Source of the DNA: Cryptomeria japonica
Taxonomy: Eukaryota; Streptophyta; Pinopsida; Cupressales; Cupressaceae
Assembly: GCF_030272615.1 (NCBI RefSeq)
Contig: NC_081409.1
Location: 477,494,573 to 477,558,572, forward strand
Length of the DNA: 64,000 bases
Direction of reading: 5' to 3'
The position numbers and the translations under genes are program-made. The notes beneath the pieces were generated by a model that made no database searches, had not been told where the DNA came from, and was given only the letters and a program-made list of their open reading frames with translations. Below, in pieces: positions 23,284 to 35,900 of this stretch (within the stretch, counting starts at the first letter, position 1; each line of letters begins with the position of its first letter).

Positions 23284-25440
23284 CTAATAGGGTGGCATCC
23301 CCAAAGATGTGTGATGCCCATTGTTATAGGCAAACTCCACTAAGGGAAGGTACTCGTCCCATCTAGTCTGGTGATCCATGACGTACATGCGAAGCATATC
23401 CTCTAACACCTGATTAACCCTCTCTGTCTGACCATCCATTTTTGGATGATAGGCTGTACTGAAATTGAGCTTGGTGCCCATAGCTGCCTGTAATGCCTTC
23501 CAAAAGGAAGAATTGAAGAGGGAATCCCTATCGGAAATGATCTTGCGTGGAACGCCATGAAGTCTGACAATGTCTCGCGAGAACACCTATGCTACTACTG
23601 GTGTTGTGAAGGTGGTACGAACTAGTGAAAAGTGGGCCACTTTGGTCAACTTGTCAACCGTCACCAAGATGGCATCATGGCGATGAGATGACATAGGGAG
23701 ACCAATGATGAAATCCATGGATATAGTATCCCACTTCCACTCTGGTATAGCATGAGATTGGAGCAACCCACCTGGATGGCGGTGCTCTGCCTTGACTCTC
23801 TGACACTCAAGACATCGGGCTACCAACTCAGCAATAAGCTGCCACATTCTTGGCCAATGGTATAATTGCCTCAAGTCTGCATGCATCTTCTTAACTCCGG
23901 GATGTGCTGCATAAGGAGCTCTATGAGCCTCTGTGATAATGAACTCCCACAATCCCCCGAAAGAATGTACATAGATGCGCCCTCTATGGTGTAATAATCC
24001 ATCGGACTCTAAGGAATAATCCACATATTTCCCTTCTAAAGTTTCCTGAGATCGTATAGCCTGGAAAACCTCTAAATACCATCCATCCTCTGGAAACTCC
24101 TGCAGTATCCGATCTCTCAAATCTGTGCCCATAGATATGGTGTATACCTCATGATGTCTCCTACTCAAAGCATCTGCAACTATGTTTTCTTTCCCTTTGA
24201 TGTAGTGAATGTCAAAATCATATTCGCACAAGAATTCCATCCATCTCCTCTGGCATGCATTAAGATTTGACTGAGTGAATGTGTACTGAAGGCTCTGATG
24301 GTCTGAGTGTAACTCAAAATGATGACCCAAAAGGAAATGTCTCCACCTCACAAGTGCATGCACTACTGCTGCAAGCTCAAGGTCATGAGTAGGGTAATTA
24401 AGCTAGTGAGTCTTAAGTTTCCTAGACTCAAAAGCTATAGCTCTACCATCCTGCATAAGGACTGCTCCTAAACCCTCTAGGGAAGCATCTGTGCAAACCA
24501 TGAGGTCAGCTGAAGGATCTGGCACTACAAGGATAGGTGCGCTAGTAAGTGCCTTCTTAAGTTCCTGAAAGGCCTTCTCGCACTTCTCTGTCCACTCAAA
24601 TTTCTTCCCTTTATGCTGAAGAGAAGTAGTAGGATGAGCAACTTTAGAGAATCCCTCAACAAAACATTGATAATAACCTGCTAAGCCCATGAAGCTCCTA
24701 ACCTCTATCACACTGGTTGGCGTTGGCCAATCCATAATGGCTCTAATCTTTGATGGATCTAATGAGATCCCATCACCGGATATAACATGACCAAGGTACT
24801 TGACCTCTGTTCTAAAGAAAGCACACTTTGACAAACTGCCATACAACTGATTATCCCTCAAACACTGCAAAACCTATCTCAGGTGCTCCTCATGCTCCTC
24901 CTCATTTCATGAATATATCAATATGTCATCAAGAAACACAATCACAAAACAGTCAAGGAATGTGCAGAATACTCCATTCATGAGACTCATGAAAATAGCT
25001 GGGGCATTCGTAAGACCAAATGGAACCACGGTGAACTCATAGTGGCCATATCTAGTGCGAAATACGGTCTTGTGGATATCGTTATCCACTATCCTCAACT
25101 GATGGTACCCTGACTTCAGATCAATTTTGGAAAATACATTGGCACCCTGAAGTTGGTCAAATAAATTGTCGATCCTAGGCAAAGGATATCGGTTCTTGAT
25201 GGTTACTTTGTTCAACTAACGGTAATCCATGCATAATCAGAGAGATCCATCCTTCTTCTCCATGAAGATGACTGGGGCACCCCAAGGGGATACACTAGGA
25301 TGAATGTGGCCTTTCTCTAGGAGTTCCTCAAGCTGCATCTTGAGCTCATTAAGCTCATTTGTGGTCATCCTATATGGTGCTCTTGAAACTGGCTCGGCTC
25401 CTGGAACAAGGTCTATATGAAAATCAATCTATCTACGGGG
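23284..25440 (-). pseudogene. pol: C reverse transcriptase, RNase H and integrase
   Basis: One register from about 25440 to 23284, interrupted by about eight TAG/TGA codons. [49 protein letters not shown], catalytic FLDD ([10 protein letters not shown]), YLGHVIS. RNase [50 protein letters not shown]. Integrase: zinc site (HRAPYAAHPG...CLECQRVK), core D in SMDFIIGLP, D in ISDRDSLF, E in DGQTERVNQ, all present. Each stop lies at CAG- or CGA-like positions by comparison with the family. The pol register differs from the gag register, so a frame change lies between about 25440 and 25900; I cannot say whether it is programmed or a mutation. Confidence 0.94.
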
Positions 25441-25499
25441 TGGCATACCGGGTAACTCTAAAGGAAAAACGTCTGAAAATCCCTTAAGGATAGGATGGT

Positions 25500-27421
25500 T
25501 GTCAATAGATGGTTCCTTTTCTTCTTCTTCTTCTTTATCACTAATGGTGATGGCAAATAACTGGCATCCCTTTCACATGCTCCGCTTAAGTTGCATTGCA
25601 AAAATCATACGAAGAGACGTGGGTCTCTGAATTCCAGTGATTACTATGGAAGAACCATGATCATCCTCACACTCGATCCTTTTTCAGGTGACAATCCATC
25701 TTGGCTCTGTGGGCATAAAGCCAATCCATGCCAAGTACAATGCCATATGATCCAAGTGGTGTAACTCTAAGGTCTACTAAGGTGGTGGTATTGCCAATTT
25801 GAAGCTGACATCCCCTAACCTATGATTCCACTAACACTGTAGCCCCTGAAGCTAATTCCACTTCCCAACTGACCTCTTGTCTAATTGCCACTAGCTCGCA
25901 ACGCTCCACAACCAATGGAGATATAAAAGAGTCAGTAGCTCCTGAATCAAATAATATAGATACAATGCTACCTCTGATCATACCTGCAACCTCAATAACC
26001 GTGGCCTGATGCTCTGCCTAGCGGTTGTCAACCGCTACGAAGACCCTTTGGGACTTGCCCATATCCGCAACTATCAGCTCTGATGCTGCCATCCTCTGAC
26101 TGCCTACCATCTGACCCTGAGGACACTCTCTCACCATGTGTCCCATGGCTCCACATGTGAAGCAAGCACCACATGCCTGAAACTGCATGCCCTGTGGTCT
26201 GGAGAAAGATTGTCCCTCTGTCCTGCTAGAACCACTGTACCCACCCCTGGAGGACTGCTGAGTCCTCACCGGAGGTGTGTAAGGAGCCTGAGATCTCTGA
26301 TCTCGCCTCTGACCCTGTGACTACCACTACTTGGGCTTCACGCCCTGCTGACTCTGTGGAGGCCTTTGTCTCTGGTTTTGTTGTGACTGCTACAGAGGAG
26401 TGGGTTTGGAGAACCCCTATGTGTGTCTGTTGTTACCCTTCCAATGGGGTTTCTGAAACCCATAAGTCTGGGGTGTAGGGTTACAGTTTTGGAACTAATC
26501 CCTCAAGTCCTGAGGTCTGACCTAAATCTCCTCTGCTATCAAAGCCTTCTCCATGGCAACCTGAAGGCTCCCTAGAGTGGCCATCCTCACCGGTCCTGCT
26601 ATGCCAGTATTTAGCCCTCTGATAAATCGGTTGACGAGAAGCTTCTCATCTTTCAGGTAGTCTACATACGGTAAGAGTTCGAAGAACTTGTTTTCATACT
26701 GGCTCACTAAAAGACCCTTCTGCTGGAGGTCATGGAACTCATCCACCCTACGCTATCTGTAATGCTCTGATAAGTACCTCTCCCTGAATCTCTCTGTGAA
26801 AATCTCCCAAGTGAGGGTATCTATCACTAAGCCACACTTATATTCCTCCTGTCTCCACCATGTGGAGGTTGTTCCTTGCAATAGGTGGACTGCTGCACGT
26901 GCCTTTAGATTGCTCTCATAAGAGTGCAATACAAAGCACCTATCCAGGGTCAAAAGCCATTCCTCTTCTTCTACCCCATCGGTAGATCCCCCAAAAGATG
27001 GTGGCTGAAGACGCATAACCTCTCTGATCAGATCCCCTAGATCCTGACATGCCCTCTCATAATACACTGGTGCTACTACTGGAGGTGGTGCTGGTAGGTG
27101 GATGGACTCGGGCTCATGCCCAGCCTGACTCTCTACAGGATTAGGAGGTGGACTCCTACTCCGTTCCCATTCTACTGTTCTACGGCTCCCTGAGTCCTGG
27201 TTCTCAACATGATTATCTACTGCTGGAAGCCTATCCTGGACTATGCCAATCAGGTTCTATAGAGCTACCAAGATGTCTTGGTTCGGTTCAACTAGTCGTT
27301 CAAGAGGAGCTTCTAGGTTCACTTTCGGAACCGATTCCTCCCTATCAACCTCTTCATGTGCCATGTGTTCACACCTAGGGCCTCTACCATGATTGTGAGC
27401 TTGTTGCATAGTTGGAGGCAT
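25500..27421 (-). pseudogene. gag-pro: C gag and protease
   Basis: Starts at ATG 27419-27421 (MPPTMQQAHNHGRG), about 130 bp after the primer site, and continues in one register to the protease. The capsid domain covers 27070-26522 (YYERACQDLGDLIREVM, EEEWLLTLDRCF, STWWRQEEYK, ERFRERYLSEHYR, then GLLVSQYENKFFELLPYV and RFIRGLNTGI). The zinc knuckle is CFTCGAMGHMVREC near 26170-26130. The protease shows LFDSGATDSFISP near 25960-25920 and GMDWLYAH near 25725-25700; the DSG triad is intact. Stops occur near 27258, 26753 and 26018 and before 26269. Confidence 0.9.
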
Positions 27422-27552
27422 CCTTATATGAAAATAAAATAAAATGAAATAAATAAATATTTTTGGAGAGAAATTTAACTAATTAAAAATAAATATAATT
27501 TAATTAATTAAATAATTAAAGCGAAACATAATGGAGAAAGGTTCCTAGTGTT

Positions 27553-27573
27553 GGAAACCTTGCTCTGATACCA
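27553..27573 (-). promoter_or_regulatory. C primer-binding site (initiator-Met tRNA)
   Basis: The - strand reads TGGTATCAGAGCAAGGTTTCC three bases after the LTR end; it is complementary to plant initiator-Met tRNA. Confidence 0.94.
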
Positions 27574-27576
27574 AAA

Positions 27577-29027
27577 TGTCATGCCCAAACTTTTGGGCAC
27601 AAATAGAATAATTTTTTTTTTTTAAATACTTAACCTAGTACAACTAACTTATTAAAATAATGCAAAACTAGTTTAGTCTTAACTATGTTTGAGTAAATCT
27701 AACAACTAAATCAATTAGGTGAAAAATAATCTACGTTAAAAGCAGGATAATAATTCTCCCAAAAGAATTATTAATATTCCCCAATTAATAAATAATTAAA
27801 CTCACTTAACAAAAATCTCTAATTAATTGATAAGAGATATTATAAATCTCAAATAGTCCTTTAATTGCCTAGGGTCCAAATTAATTTGCCCTAGCTCTCT
27901 TATATTAAATAAACCTATAAGACAAAATTACCATTAATTAAAATGCCTAATAAATTCAATTTAAAGGGGCCATCTTGACTTACAAATAAATCACTATAAC
28001 TCCCTAAAGGTTAATCTCCAAAGAATTTAAATTTAATGCATCAAATAAAAATATGTACTTAAATCTATTAATCTAAAAATTAGATATTATTTGTTCATAT
28101 AAAAATATAGAAACAAATATGCATATATAAATATATATAACTATAGGTAAATGTGTACCTAGCATATATATTTATATATATGAAAGATGAAAAGTTCTAT
28201 ATTAAAACACAAAAAGAAACCAACATATATTATTAAGTTGGATGGGGAAAACCCTATTCAAAATTTGAATGGGTATTCCCCCTTTTTTATTTCTTTTCTT
28301 TTTAAAAAAAATTCTAAAGGCCTCTTTGCTAACCCTAATCTTCTTTTTTTTTCTATATTCTATCCCACACACATATTTTTCTTTTCTATTTGTCTTTTGT
28401 CCTAACCCAAAAATTGGGTTAGGGCTTGTGTGTGTGTGTGTAATTTTTTTTTTTGTGTGTGTAGGTATGAGGAGCCATGGAGGGGGCGTCGGATTTCAAT
28501 GCAGGGAAGAGGGTGATTCCACACAGGGCGGAGGTCGAGCGGCAGCATTTTCTAAGGGGAGAGGGGAGCGGGGAAGGAGGCGGTGGCTACCCTCAAGGGC
28601 TCCCTGCAGGGACGGCCACAGCCATGCCTACGGGTCGCAACCCACAAAGGTGGCCAAGGCCGTCGCTGCGGTACACAGCCCGCAAACCGGCTATGTCGCC
28701 GCTACGCGGCGTCGCCCACAGGGGGCAGCCAAAGCTTCCCGACTGTGGGTTGCGGCCCACAGAGGCAGCTGCGGTCGCCACTGGGAGTCGCCACCCACAA
28801 CGCAGGGGCGCTTTCTCCTCCTCGCCTGCATGCACTTCCGCAGGGGCCGAGGGGGGTAAAGCACAGCCCTTTTTTTTTGTGTTTATTTAATTTAATTTTT
28901 TTTTTTATAAATTTATTTTTTAAATAATAAAAACAACATAAATATATATATAAATAAAACCATGCATTTGTACATCTGTATTCTTTCTTTTCTCATGCAA
29001 GTTTCCAGGCTGAAATATTTTATGGAT

Positions 29028-29061
<34 letters not shown>

Positions 29062-31895
29062 TATATATGTTTTTTACAATAACACAATCAAGCAAAAACT
29101 ATGAGTTTCCTTTTTTTTTAATAAATCTTTTATACATGCAAAAAATTAATAATATCATTTACAGCATGATAATCGTGAAATATTCATTTCTAATAGCCTG
29201 AATTTATGAGTTTTATAATCTGCTCTTTTTTTTTATAAGCATTCTGTAAACTAATATTTGAAATACACACCAACAGCAAGCTTTACTTCATAAATATTTT
29301 TCTTTTGCAAGACTAAGATGCTAACTTTAGAAATGTATAACTAATTAGTTTCATTTTCCTGCAATTTATTTAAATGACAGAAAGTAATAAACTATAACTA
29401 CAACTATATTAGTTTAGGAATCATTTAAAAGAACAACTTAAAGTAAAATATATAAAACCTATTTACTAAATTTATAGTTGTATTTAACATCATAGTCTAT
29501 GTGCATGCTACTCCCTTTTTTCATAAGTTTACTTACATAAGGCAATAAAAGAAACTCTACACTAAAAACAACATGAATGCAAACAACTTTACCCCTTTTT
29601 TTTTTGTAAATGAAGGTCTTAATACAAGCTCATATATCTCATCTTTTTTGCAAAAATAACCAAATAGAAAAATGCATTTCTTTAAGCATATTAAAATACA
29701 ATGTAAATATCATTACAAATGGGTTTGAAAACCCTACTAGAATTCTCCTTTCCATTGAATGAGAACTATGAATAAAATACAAGCATTTCTTTACTTTTGG
29801 AAAAGATAAATACATCATTGGCTTTTTCTTTACAAAGCTACAATAATAAATACAACTTTTTTTGAATATTTTCTGCAACATAAAAACAACAACTAATTTC
29901 TTCTTCTTTTCCTTCCCATCCCAAGCAACCTAGAAATAGAATAAAAAGCTTGACCATGGAGTGCTCACCTCCCAACCTAGGCTTACTAGAAGCCACCACC
30001 AAGCTTGGAGAACCAAGCGCTAGACGGGTCACAAACAAACAATCACAACAAGCAAAGGGGCAAACACTCAACATACATTTTCCCAACCCAAGCTACACTT
30101 TCACCACAACTTGTGATGATTTTTCCATGGGTGGAAGTTGACCAAATACCATTGGGGAGACTGCAAGCATGGAACAACTCAAGCCACCTCATGGCAACCA
30201 AAATACAACAAAATACATCTCCACACCCTTATGCCCCCCAAAGGCATATAAGCCATATCTTCTCCCCTTATGACCCCCAAATGCATACACAAGGCTATGT
30301 AGCAAGGGTCACAAAGAACAACCTTGAGATCACTCTCCATAAGGAGAGCCTCTCACCCAAGACTGTCATACTTCTTCCACCCCAAGACCATCCTACTCTC
30401 TCGAGAGTAGAAGGCCTTGGACACTCCCAATACAAGAAAACATAAAAAGAACAAAGGAAGGAAAATTACATCTTTCTTCTACAAAGCAAAATACATATAC
30501 ACATCTTTTTTTATATAAGCATTTTTCCAAACAAACATATACAACATAACTAAAAAGAAGTAAGAACCAACCTTAATCTGCCCAAAGGTATGATAGACTT
30601 AGTTGGGGATGAGCAGCCCAAATCCACACAAACTCTTCACCAACACTTCACCAAAGATTCTATCCTACAACTATTCTTTCAAAAATTGTATAATCTCCAA
30701 CAATGGAGAGTGGGTGATTACTCACTAAGTCCCTAATCCTTGCCTAAGAAGGCCTCTCTCACTCTTCCCAAGCCCTTGGGTAAGTTAAGAGTTCCCATTG
30801 GTTGTTCTTCCCAACCTCTTACATGTTGCTAAAACTGGAAAGAGAAAAGGTAAGAGAGGATGGGGAAGAGAGTCTGACACCAAAAAGGAAGGTTTTCTAT
30901 CCTAAGAGGAACCTTCTAAGTTGAATTTTCGGTCACCTTCAGAAAACCACTTTTCGAGGTGACAAAACAGTCACATGGGAGTAGTCACATGTTTAAAAAT
31001 ACCCCTAACCCATAGGTATACCCTTTGGACCTTTGGAAAAGCCCTAAAACTTACCCTAGGAGTCCATTTGACCCCTTAGAAACCCAACTGAAGTTAACCT
31101 ACGGGTCAAACCTGAGTTGACCACTCCCAAGACTCCCTACCCAAGGCAAATTTGGGACCACGCTCATATGTTTGAATGGCTTTGGTAGAAACAAAACTCC
31201 CTCCAAGAGACAAGTCAAAATCAATGACACTAATCAACACATGTGTCAAGTGACACAATAAAATACAATACTCTTGTAGGATTACACAAATTAATAAAAT
31301 CAATTTGACACACATGCATCATTTACTTTCACAAATAGAATACAATACAAACGGGGTGTTGTCTCTCCAAATAGACAACCCCTGGCTTAACAAACGTACA
31401 TAGGTCTAGGTTTGGTTCTCCATATTATTTCCATGGTCACATGGATAATTTTCCTGTGCATCTCAATTAACACATTAGTAATTCCAAATAATTTCGAATA
31501 TATAATTAAACACATGAATTCCATTACACATCAAACACTCATACAACTGACAATAATGAATCAATATCTCATATATTCCAATTTGATTCCACATAAGCAA
31601 TTATCATAATCCTCAAAATTGAACCATTCATATAATAAGCATCCTATTTCTATCATCAAAATGAAGTCCTGCAAATCCAATAATGACATACATCATTTCA
31701 AAGTAATTCTATTCTAGCAACATATAAAGTTTCATATTCATAATGCATAAAAATGAAGCATCAATATACGTCAATGTGATCCAAAACATGGAATCATGTA
31801 AGTTCTAAATCCATAATGCATAAAATAAAGCATCCATAATAGTCTCAATATGAAAATAATAGAAATGTCAAGATGAGTTGGGGTAGGGCCTCACA
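27577..31895 (-). repeat. C 5' LTR
   Basis: 4319 bp, partner of 18226-22643. The same layout is visible, including the terminal inverted repeat (27584-27597) and the G/C-rich island at 28467-28865. Most of the 99-bp length difference comes from the TA tract near 29029-29059 and a deletion near 31269. Confidence 0.95.
28467..28865. other. G/C-rich island inside C 5' LTR
   Basis: Counterpart of 19125-19515. CpG sites of one copy are often TpG or CpA in the other, the pattern left by methylated cytosine decay. Confidence 0.8.
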
Positions 31896-33502
31896 TGAGA
31901 CAAGCTAAGGAAGAAAGCCTTAGGGGAAAGTTTGAAGACATGCAGATGGTTGAAGGAGAGACCATTCAACAATATGGAATAAGAATCAAAACTATTGTTG
32001 GAGATATCAAGAGTGCAGGTGGTAAAATGTAAGATTCCACTGTTGTTAGTAAAGTTTTGAGATTCTTATTACTGCTCTATGCTGTAAGGGTTGCAGCTAT
32101 TTAGGAGTTGACGTCTGTTGACAAGACAAAGGTATCCCTAAACTCCATCATTGCAAAGCTAACAACTTATAAGCTAAAAAATTATGATGGTAGTATTTAG
32201 AAAATTGAATCAGCCTTTAAAGCATCTGTTGCACCATCCAAAAAAGGAAAAGAAGCTAGTACCAGTGGTGAACCAAGACAGAATAGAGAAATTGATGATG
32301 AGGAGATCCTGATGGAATTTGAAGCTCTTCTTGCCAAGAGACTTCCTAAGGGAACCGATAAATACACCGGTAAGCTCCCTTTGAAAATTTTTTCTTGTAA
32401 CCGGATATGACACATTGTTGTAAACTATCCTAATGGTGATAGCAAGGACAAATTGAAAAAGTTCAAGAAGTTCAAAGGAGGAAATCGGAGAAACAATTTT
32501 GTAGCAGTTGATGAAGGTGTCACTGATGAGGAATCAGAAGATGAATAAAATGAAGATATTGTGTTTGTAGTAGTCAAGGAAGATGTGTCAGACAAGAAGG
32601 CTCTTGTCTCCCGCTTTCATAATTCCAATAAGTGGATTATTGACAGTGGTTGTTCTCAGCATATGACTAATGACCAGAGTAAGTTTCTATCTCTAGAAGA
32701 GTATGATGGTGGTGTGGTTCATTCTGGTAATGATACACCATGTATGGTAGAAGGTAGAGGGTCCACCTCTCTGAATGGAAGAAGCAGTGCTAATAATGTG
32801 TATTGGGTAGAAGGTCTAAGGCACAACCTTTTGAGTGTTGCTCAACTGAATAATAATGGACTCACTCTGGAATTCATAAAAAAAAGAGTGTACAAAATCA
32901 AAGGAAAGAGTGGTGAACTAATGGCTACCGGTATGTAGACCAAAGGTAACCTATTTTAGCTAAATGCTAATGTCAGTACATGTCTTATGGCTAAGTTTGA
33001 GGAAAGTTGGATATGGCATAGGAGACTCTTCCATGTAAACTTTGACAATATTGTGAAGGCCAATAAGATCAAGGCAATTAGAGGATTGTCAGTGCTGAGA
33101 AAATTGGAAAATCCTTTGTGCAGAGAGTGTCAACTGGGGAAAATGTCTTCCTCAACTTTCAAAGGTAAACCTTTCACCACAAATAATTTACTTGATCTTG
33201 TGCATATTGATTTGTGTGGTCCTATGAAAACTAGGAGTGTGCAGGGAGATGGATATTTTATGATTCTTACAGATGATTTCTCAAGAATGATGTGGGTCAC
33301 ATTCTTGAAGAACAAGTCTGAAGCCTTTGGAAAGTTCAAAGCTTTCAGAGCACTAGCAGAAAAGGAAAGCGGTAGAAGAATCAAATGCCTAAGAAATGAT
33401 CAAGGAGGGGAATTCACTTCCGGTGAATTTAACAAATATTGTGAAGAGAATGGCATCAAGAGGCAACTATCTACCCCCAGACTCCATAGCAGAATGGCCT
33501 AG
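31896..33502 (+). pseudogene. gag-pol: B gag C-terminus, protease and integrase N-terminal half
   Basis: Resumes the copia polyprotein after C. Gag continues to about 32400, where the zinc knuckle is degenerate: the CNRI-stop-HIVVNY stretch has a TGA in place of a codon and Tyr in place of the last Cys. The protease motif WIIDSGCSQHM (near 32630-32660) keeps DSG. LRHNLLSVAQL follows. Integrase: WHRRLFHVN and CRECQLGKM zinc site, core D in VHIDLCGPM, D in LRNDQGGEF. Stops occur near 32030, 32104, 32199, 32408, 32547, 32937 and 32957. A frameshift near 33480-33495 precedes the third catalytic residue. Confidence 0.93.
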
Positions 33503-34329
33503 CAGAAAGAAACAACCGAACTATGGTTGAAGTGGCTAGAACTATGTTGATCCAAGGAAAGGTTGCTCACACCTATTGGAGAGAAGCGGTGAGCACTATA
33601 GTCTACACAATGAACTGAGTACTCATCAAGAAAGGAAAGAATAAGACTCCTTATGAGTACTGGACCGGTAAGACACCAATAGTAAGCTACTTCAGAGTGT
33701 TTGGTAGCAACTGTTATATCAAGAGGAGTGAACATCAAAGCAAATTTGATGCAAAATGTGATGAGGGAATATTCTTAGGATATTCCACCAAGAGTAAAGC
33801 TCTCAAATGTTTCAACAATAGGACTCAGAGAATTGTTGAAAGCATCAATGTTAGGGTTGATGAAAACTCTGAGAAACCTAATGAAACTGGCAGAGAGCAT
33901 GTAGGAGATGAACCGATAGTAACCTTTTGGGAACAAGTTGCAAATCAGCTCAGTACCAATAATTGTGCTCCTACACTGGTGGATGCTGATGATGATGAAG
34001 ATGAGGATGAAGAAGAAAAGCAAGAGGAATCTGGTAAGAATATACCTAGGTATGTAAAACTCAAACATGATCTAAAGTAGATCATAGGAGACAAAAATAC
34101 AGGAATTCTTACAAGAAGAAAGGTCAGAGAAAACTCATGTATGATCTCTGAATTTGAGCCTAAATCATTCAAAGAGGCACATAAAGATGAAGATTGGATC
34201 AAGGCAATGGAAGAGGAAATTGATCAGATATAAAATAATGGTACATGGTCTTTAGTACCTAGACTAGAGCATAAAAATGTCATTGGAACCAAATGGGTCT
34301 TCAGAAATAAACTGAATGAGGATTGCACA
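33485..34329 (+). pseudogene. pol: B integrase C-terminal half and linker to RT
   Basis: After the frameshift the frame reads QNGLAERNNRTMVEVA, which supplies the third acidic residue of the integrase core, then FGSNCYIKR and GIFLGYSTKSKALKCFN, typical of copia integrase ends. A run of Asp/Glu (DADDDEDEDEEE, near 33985-34018) forms an acidic linker. KWVFRNKLNED (34287-34320) begins RT. Stops occur near 33489, 33618, 34078 and 34231. Confidence 0.88.
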
Positions 34330-35688
34330 GTGGTAAGGAACAAATCCAAACTAGTATGTAAAGGATATGCCCAAGAAGGGGAAGACTATGGAGAAACCTT
34401 TGCTCCAGTAGCAAGATTGGAAGGAGTTTGTATGCTTCTTGCATATGCAGCTTTTAAAGGATTCAAGGTATACCAAATGGATGTAAAAGTTGCATTTCTA
34501 AATGGATTACTTGAAGAGGAGGTGTATATAGAGAAACTAGATGGGTTTGCCCTATTAGAAGACAATGACATAGTGTGTAGGCTACATAAAGCCTTGTATG
34601 GACTGAAGCAGGCACCTAGAGCATGGTATGAATGCTTGCACTCCCATCTTGTGAAGATTGGATTTAAAAGAACAAGTGAAGATAGCAATATCTACTTGAA
34701 ATCAGAAGGAGATCAGGTTCTGATCTATGAAGTATTTGTTGATGACATAATCTTTGGTGGAGATGACAAGATGAGTCATGACTTTGTAGATGAGATGAAG
34801 AAGGAATTTGAGATTTCACTCATAGGGGAGATTAAGTTCTTCATTGGATTGCAGATTCAGAAAATGAAAGATGGAATATTTATTACTCAATCCAAGTATG
34901 TCAAAGAGGTGTTGAAGACCCTTGGCATGGAAGATAGCCAACCAGTTGGTACACCAATGGTGACTGGTTGTAAACTATCAAAAGAGGATGACTCAGCATT
35001 GGTAAATGAGAAGGAATACCGATCAATGATTGGTAAGTTACATTATGTAGTGCATAGCAGACCGGACATTACACATGCAGTGGGTATTACCGCTTTGTTT
35101 CATAAAAGCCCAAGAGAATCCCACTTGGTAGTAGCCAAGCAGATTCTTAGATATCTAAAGGGAACTATTGACTATGGATTATGGTATCCATACAATGATG
35201 ATTTCAACCTAAAAGTGTTTATAGATGTTGATTGGGCTGGTAATGTGGATGACCGAAAGAGCACAACCAGTGGTGCATTCTTTCTCGGTGGTAGACTGGT
35301 CTCATGGATGAGTAAAAAGAAAAGTTGTATCTCTCAGTCTACAGCAGAAGTGGAGTATGTTGTAGCTTTTATGAACTGCACCCAGACTATTTGGATGAAG
35401 CATGTATTGAATGGCTTCAAAGTTCATGTATCTGAACCGGTAAGTATATTTTGTGACAATACAAGTGCAATTAACATTTCCAAGAATCCAGTTTTAGTTG
35501 CTAGAACAAAGCACTTTGAACTCAAGTATCATTTCTTGAGGGAAAAGGTTCAAAACAAAGAGGTGGTATTGGAACATGTTTCTAGTAAGGAGCAGTTAGC
35601 AGACATATTCACCAAGCCTCTACCAAAGGCTACTTTTACCTATCTGAGAGGTGAATTAGGGGTGCTACCCCTTCAAGAGGTAAACTAA
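34330..35688 (+). pseudogene. pol: B reverse transcriptase and RNase H (452 residues)
   Basis: Long intact frame covering the RT palm and RNase H. Motifs: KLVCKGYAQEGEDYGETFAP, MDVKVAFLNG, LHKALYGLKQAPRAWYE, the catalytic motif at 34734-34745 which reads FVDD instead of the copia YVDD, GLQIQ, and MIGKLHYVVHSRPDI. RNase H has VDWAGNVDDRKSTTSG, SQSTAEVEY, CDNTSAI, ARTKHFELKYHFLRE and EQLADIFTKPL. The frame ends naturally at 35686-35688. The start is arbitrary; upstream sequence to 34287 is in the same frame. The Tyr-to-Phe change may lower activity but is not certain to abolish it. Confidence 0.95.
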
Positions 35689-35887
35689 AGGTTTGTGCTC
35701 CACATCAGTTAGATCTTAATTTGCTATCTTTTTAGGATTGATGTGTTGAAGGATGCTACCCCTCAAGGGGAGCAACATAGTGGAATAGGGAAGCTCGTGC
35801 CTCCACTTTGGCATTGTTGTCAAAGGGGGAGAAGATGTCCAAATGTGATGTAGAAAGAGATATATCTTTGTATATTGCCATCAATGC

Positions 35888-35900
35888 CAAAGGGGGAGAT
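35888..35900 (+). promoter_or_regulatory. B polypurine tract
   Basis: CAAAGGGGGAGAT sits directly before the 3' LTR, the standard plus-strand primer of copia elements. Confidence 0.93.

Larger units (their letters stand above)
18226..31895 (-). mobile_element. C: Ty3/gypsy chromovirus with very long LTRs (Tekay/Del-like)
   Basis: 13,670 bp, inserted in the gag of B. LTRs at 18226-22643 (4418 bp) and 27577-31895 (4319 bp) start TGTCAT and end CCTCACA. Flanks TGAAA (18221-18225) and TGAGA (31896-31900) are a target duplication with one mismatch. All coding is on the - strand: gag, protease, RT, RNase H, integrase and a chromodomain-like tail, the chromovirus arrangement. LTRs longer than 4 kb and the ECQRVKAEH...PEWKW integrase signature fit the Tekay/Del lineage. 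Stops are numerous but frames are otherwise well preserved. Confidence 0.95.

Noticed and set aside
28269-28927. Several overlapping long frames rich in Gly, Arg and Ala
   Set aside because: Caused by G/C-rich composition of the LTR island; the matching island in the other LTR does not preserve the same frames well.
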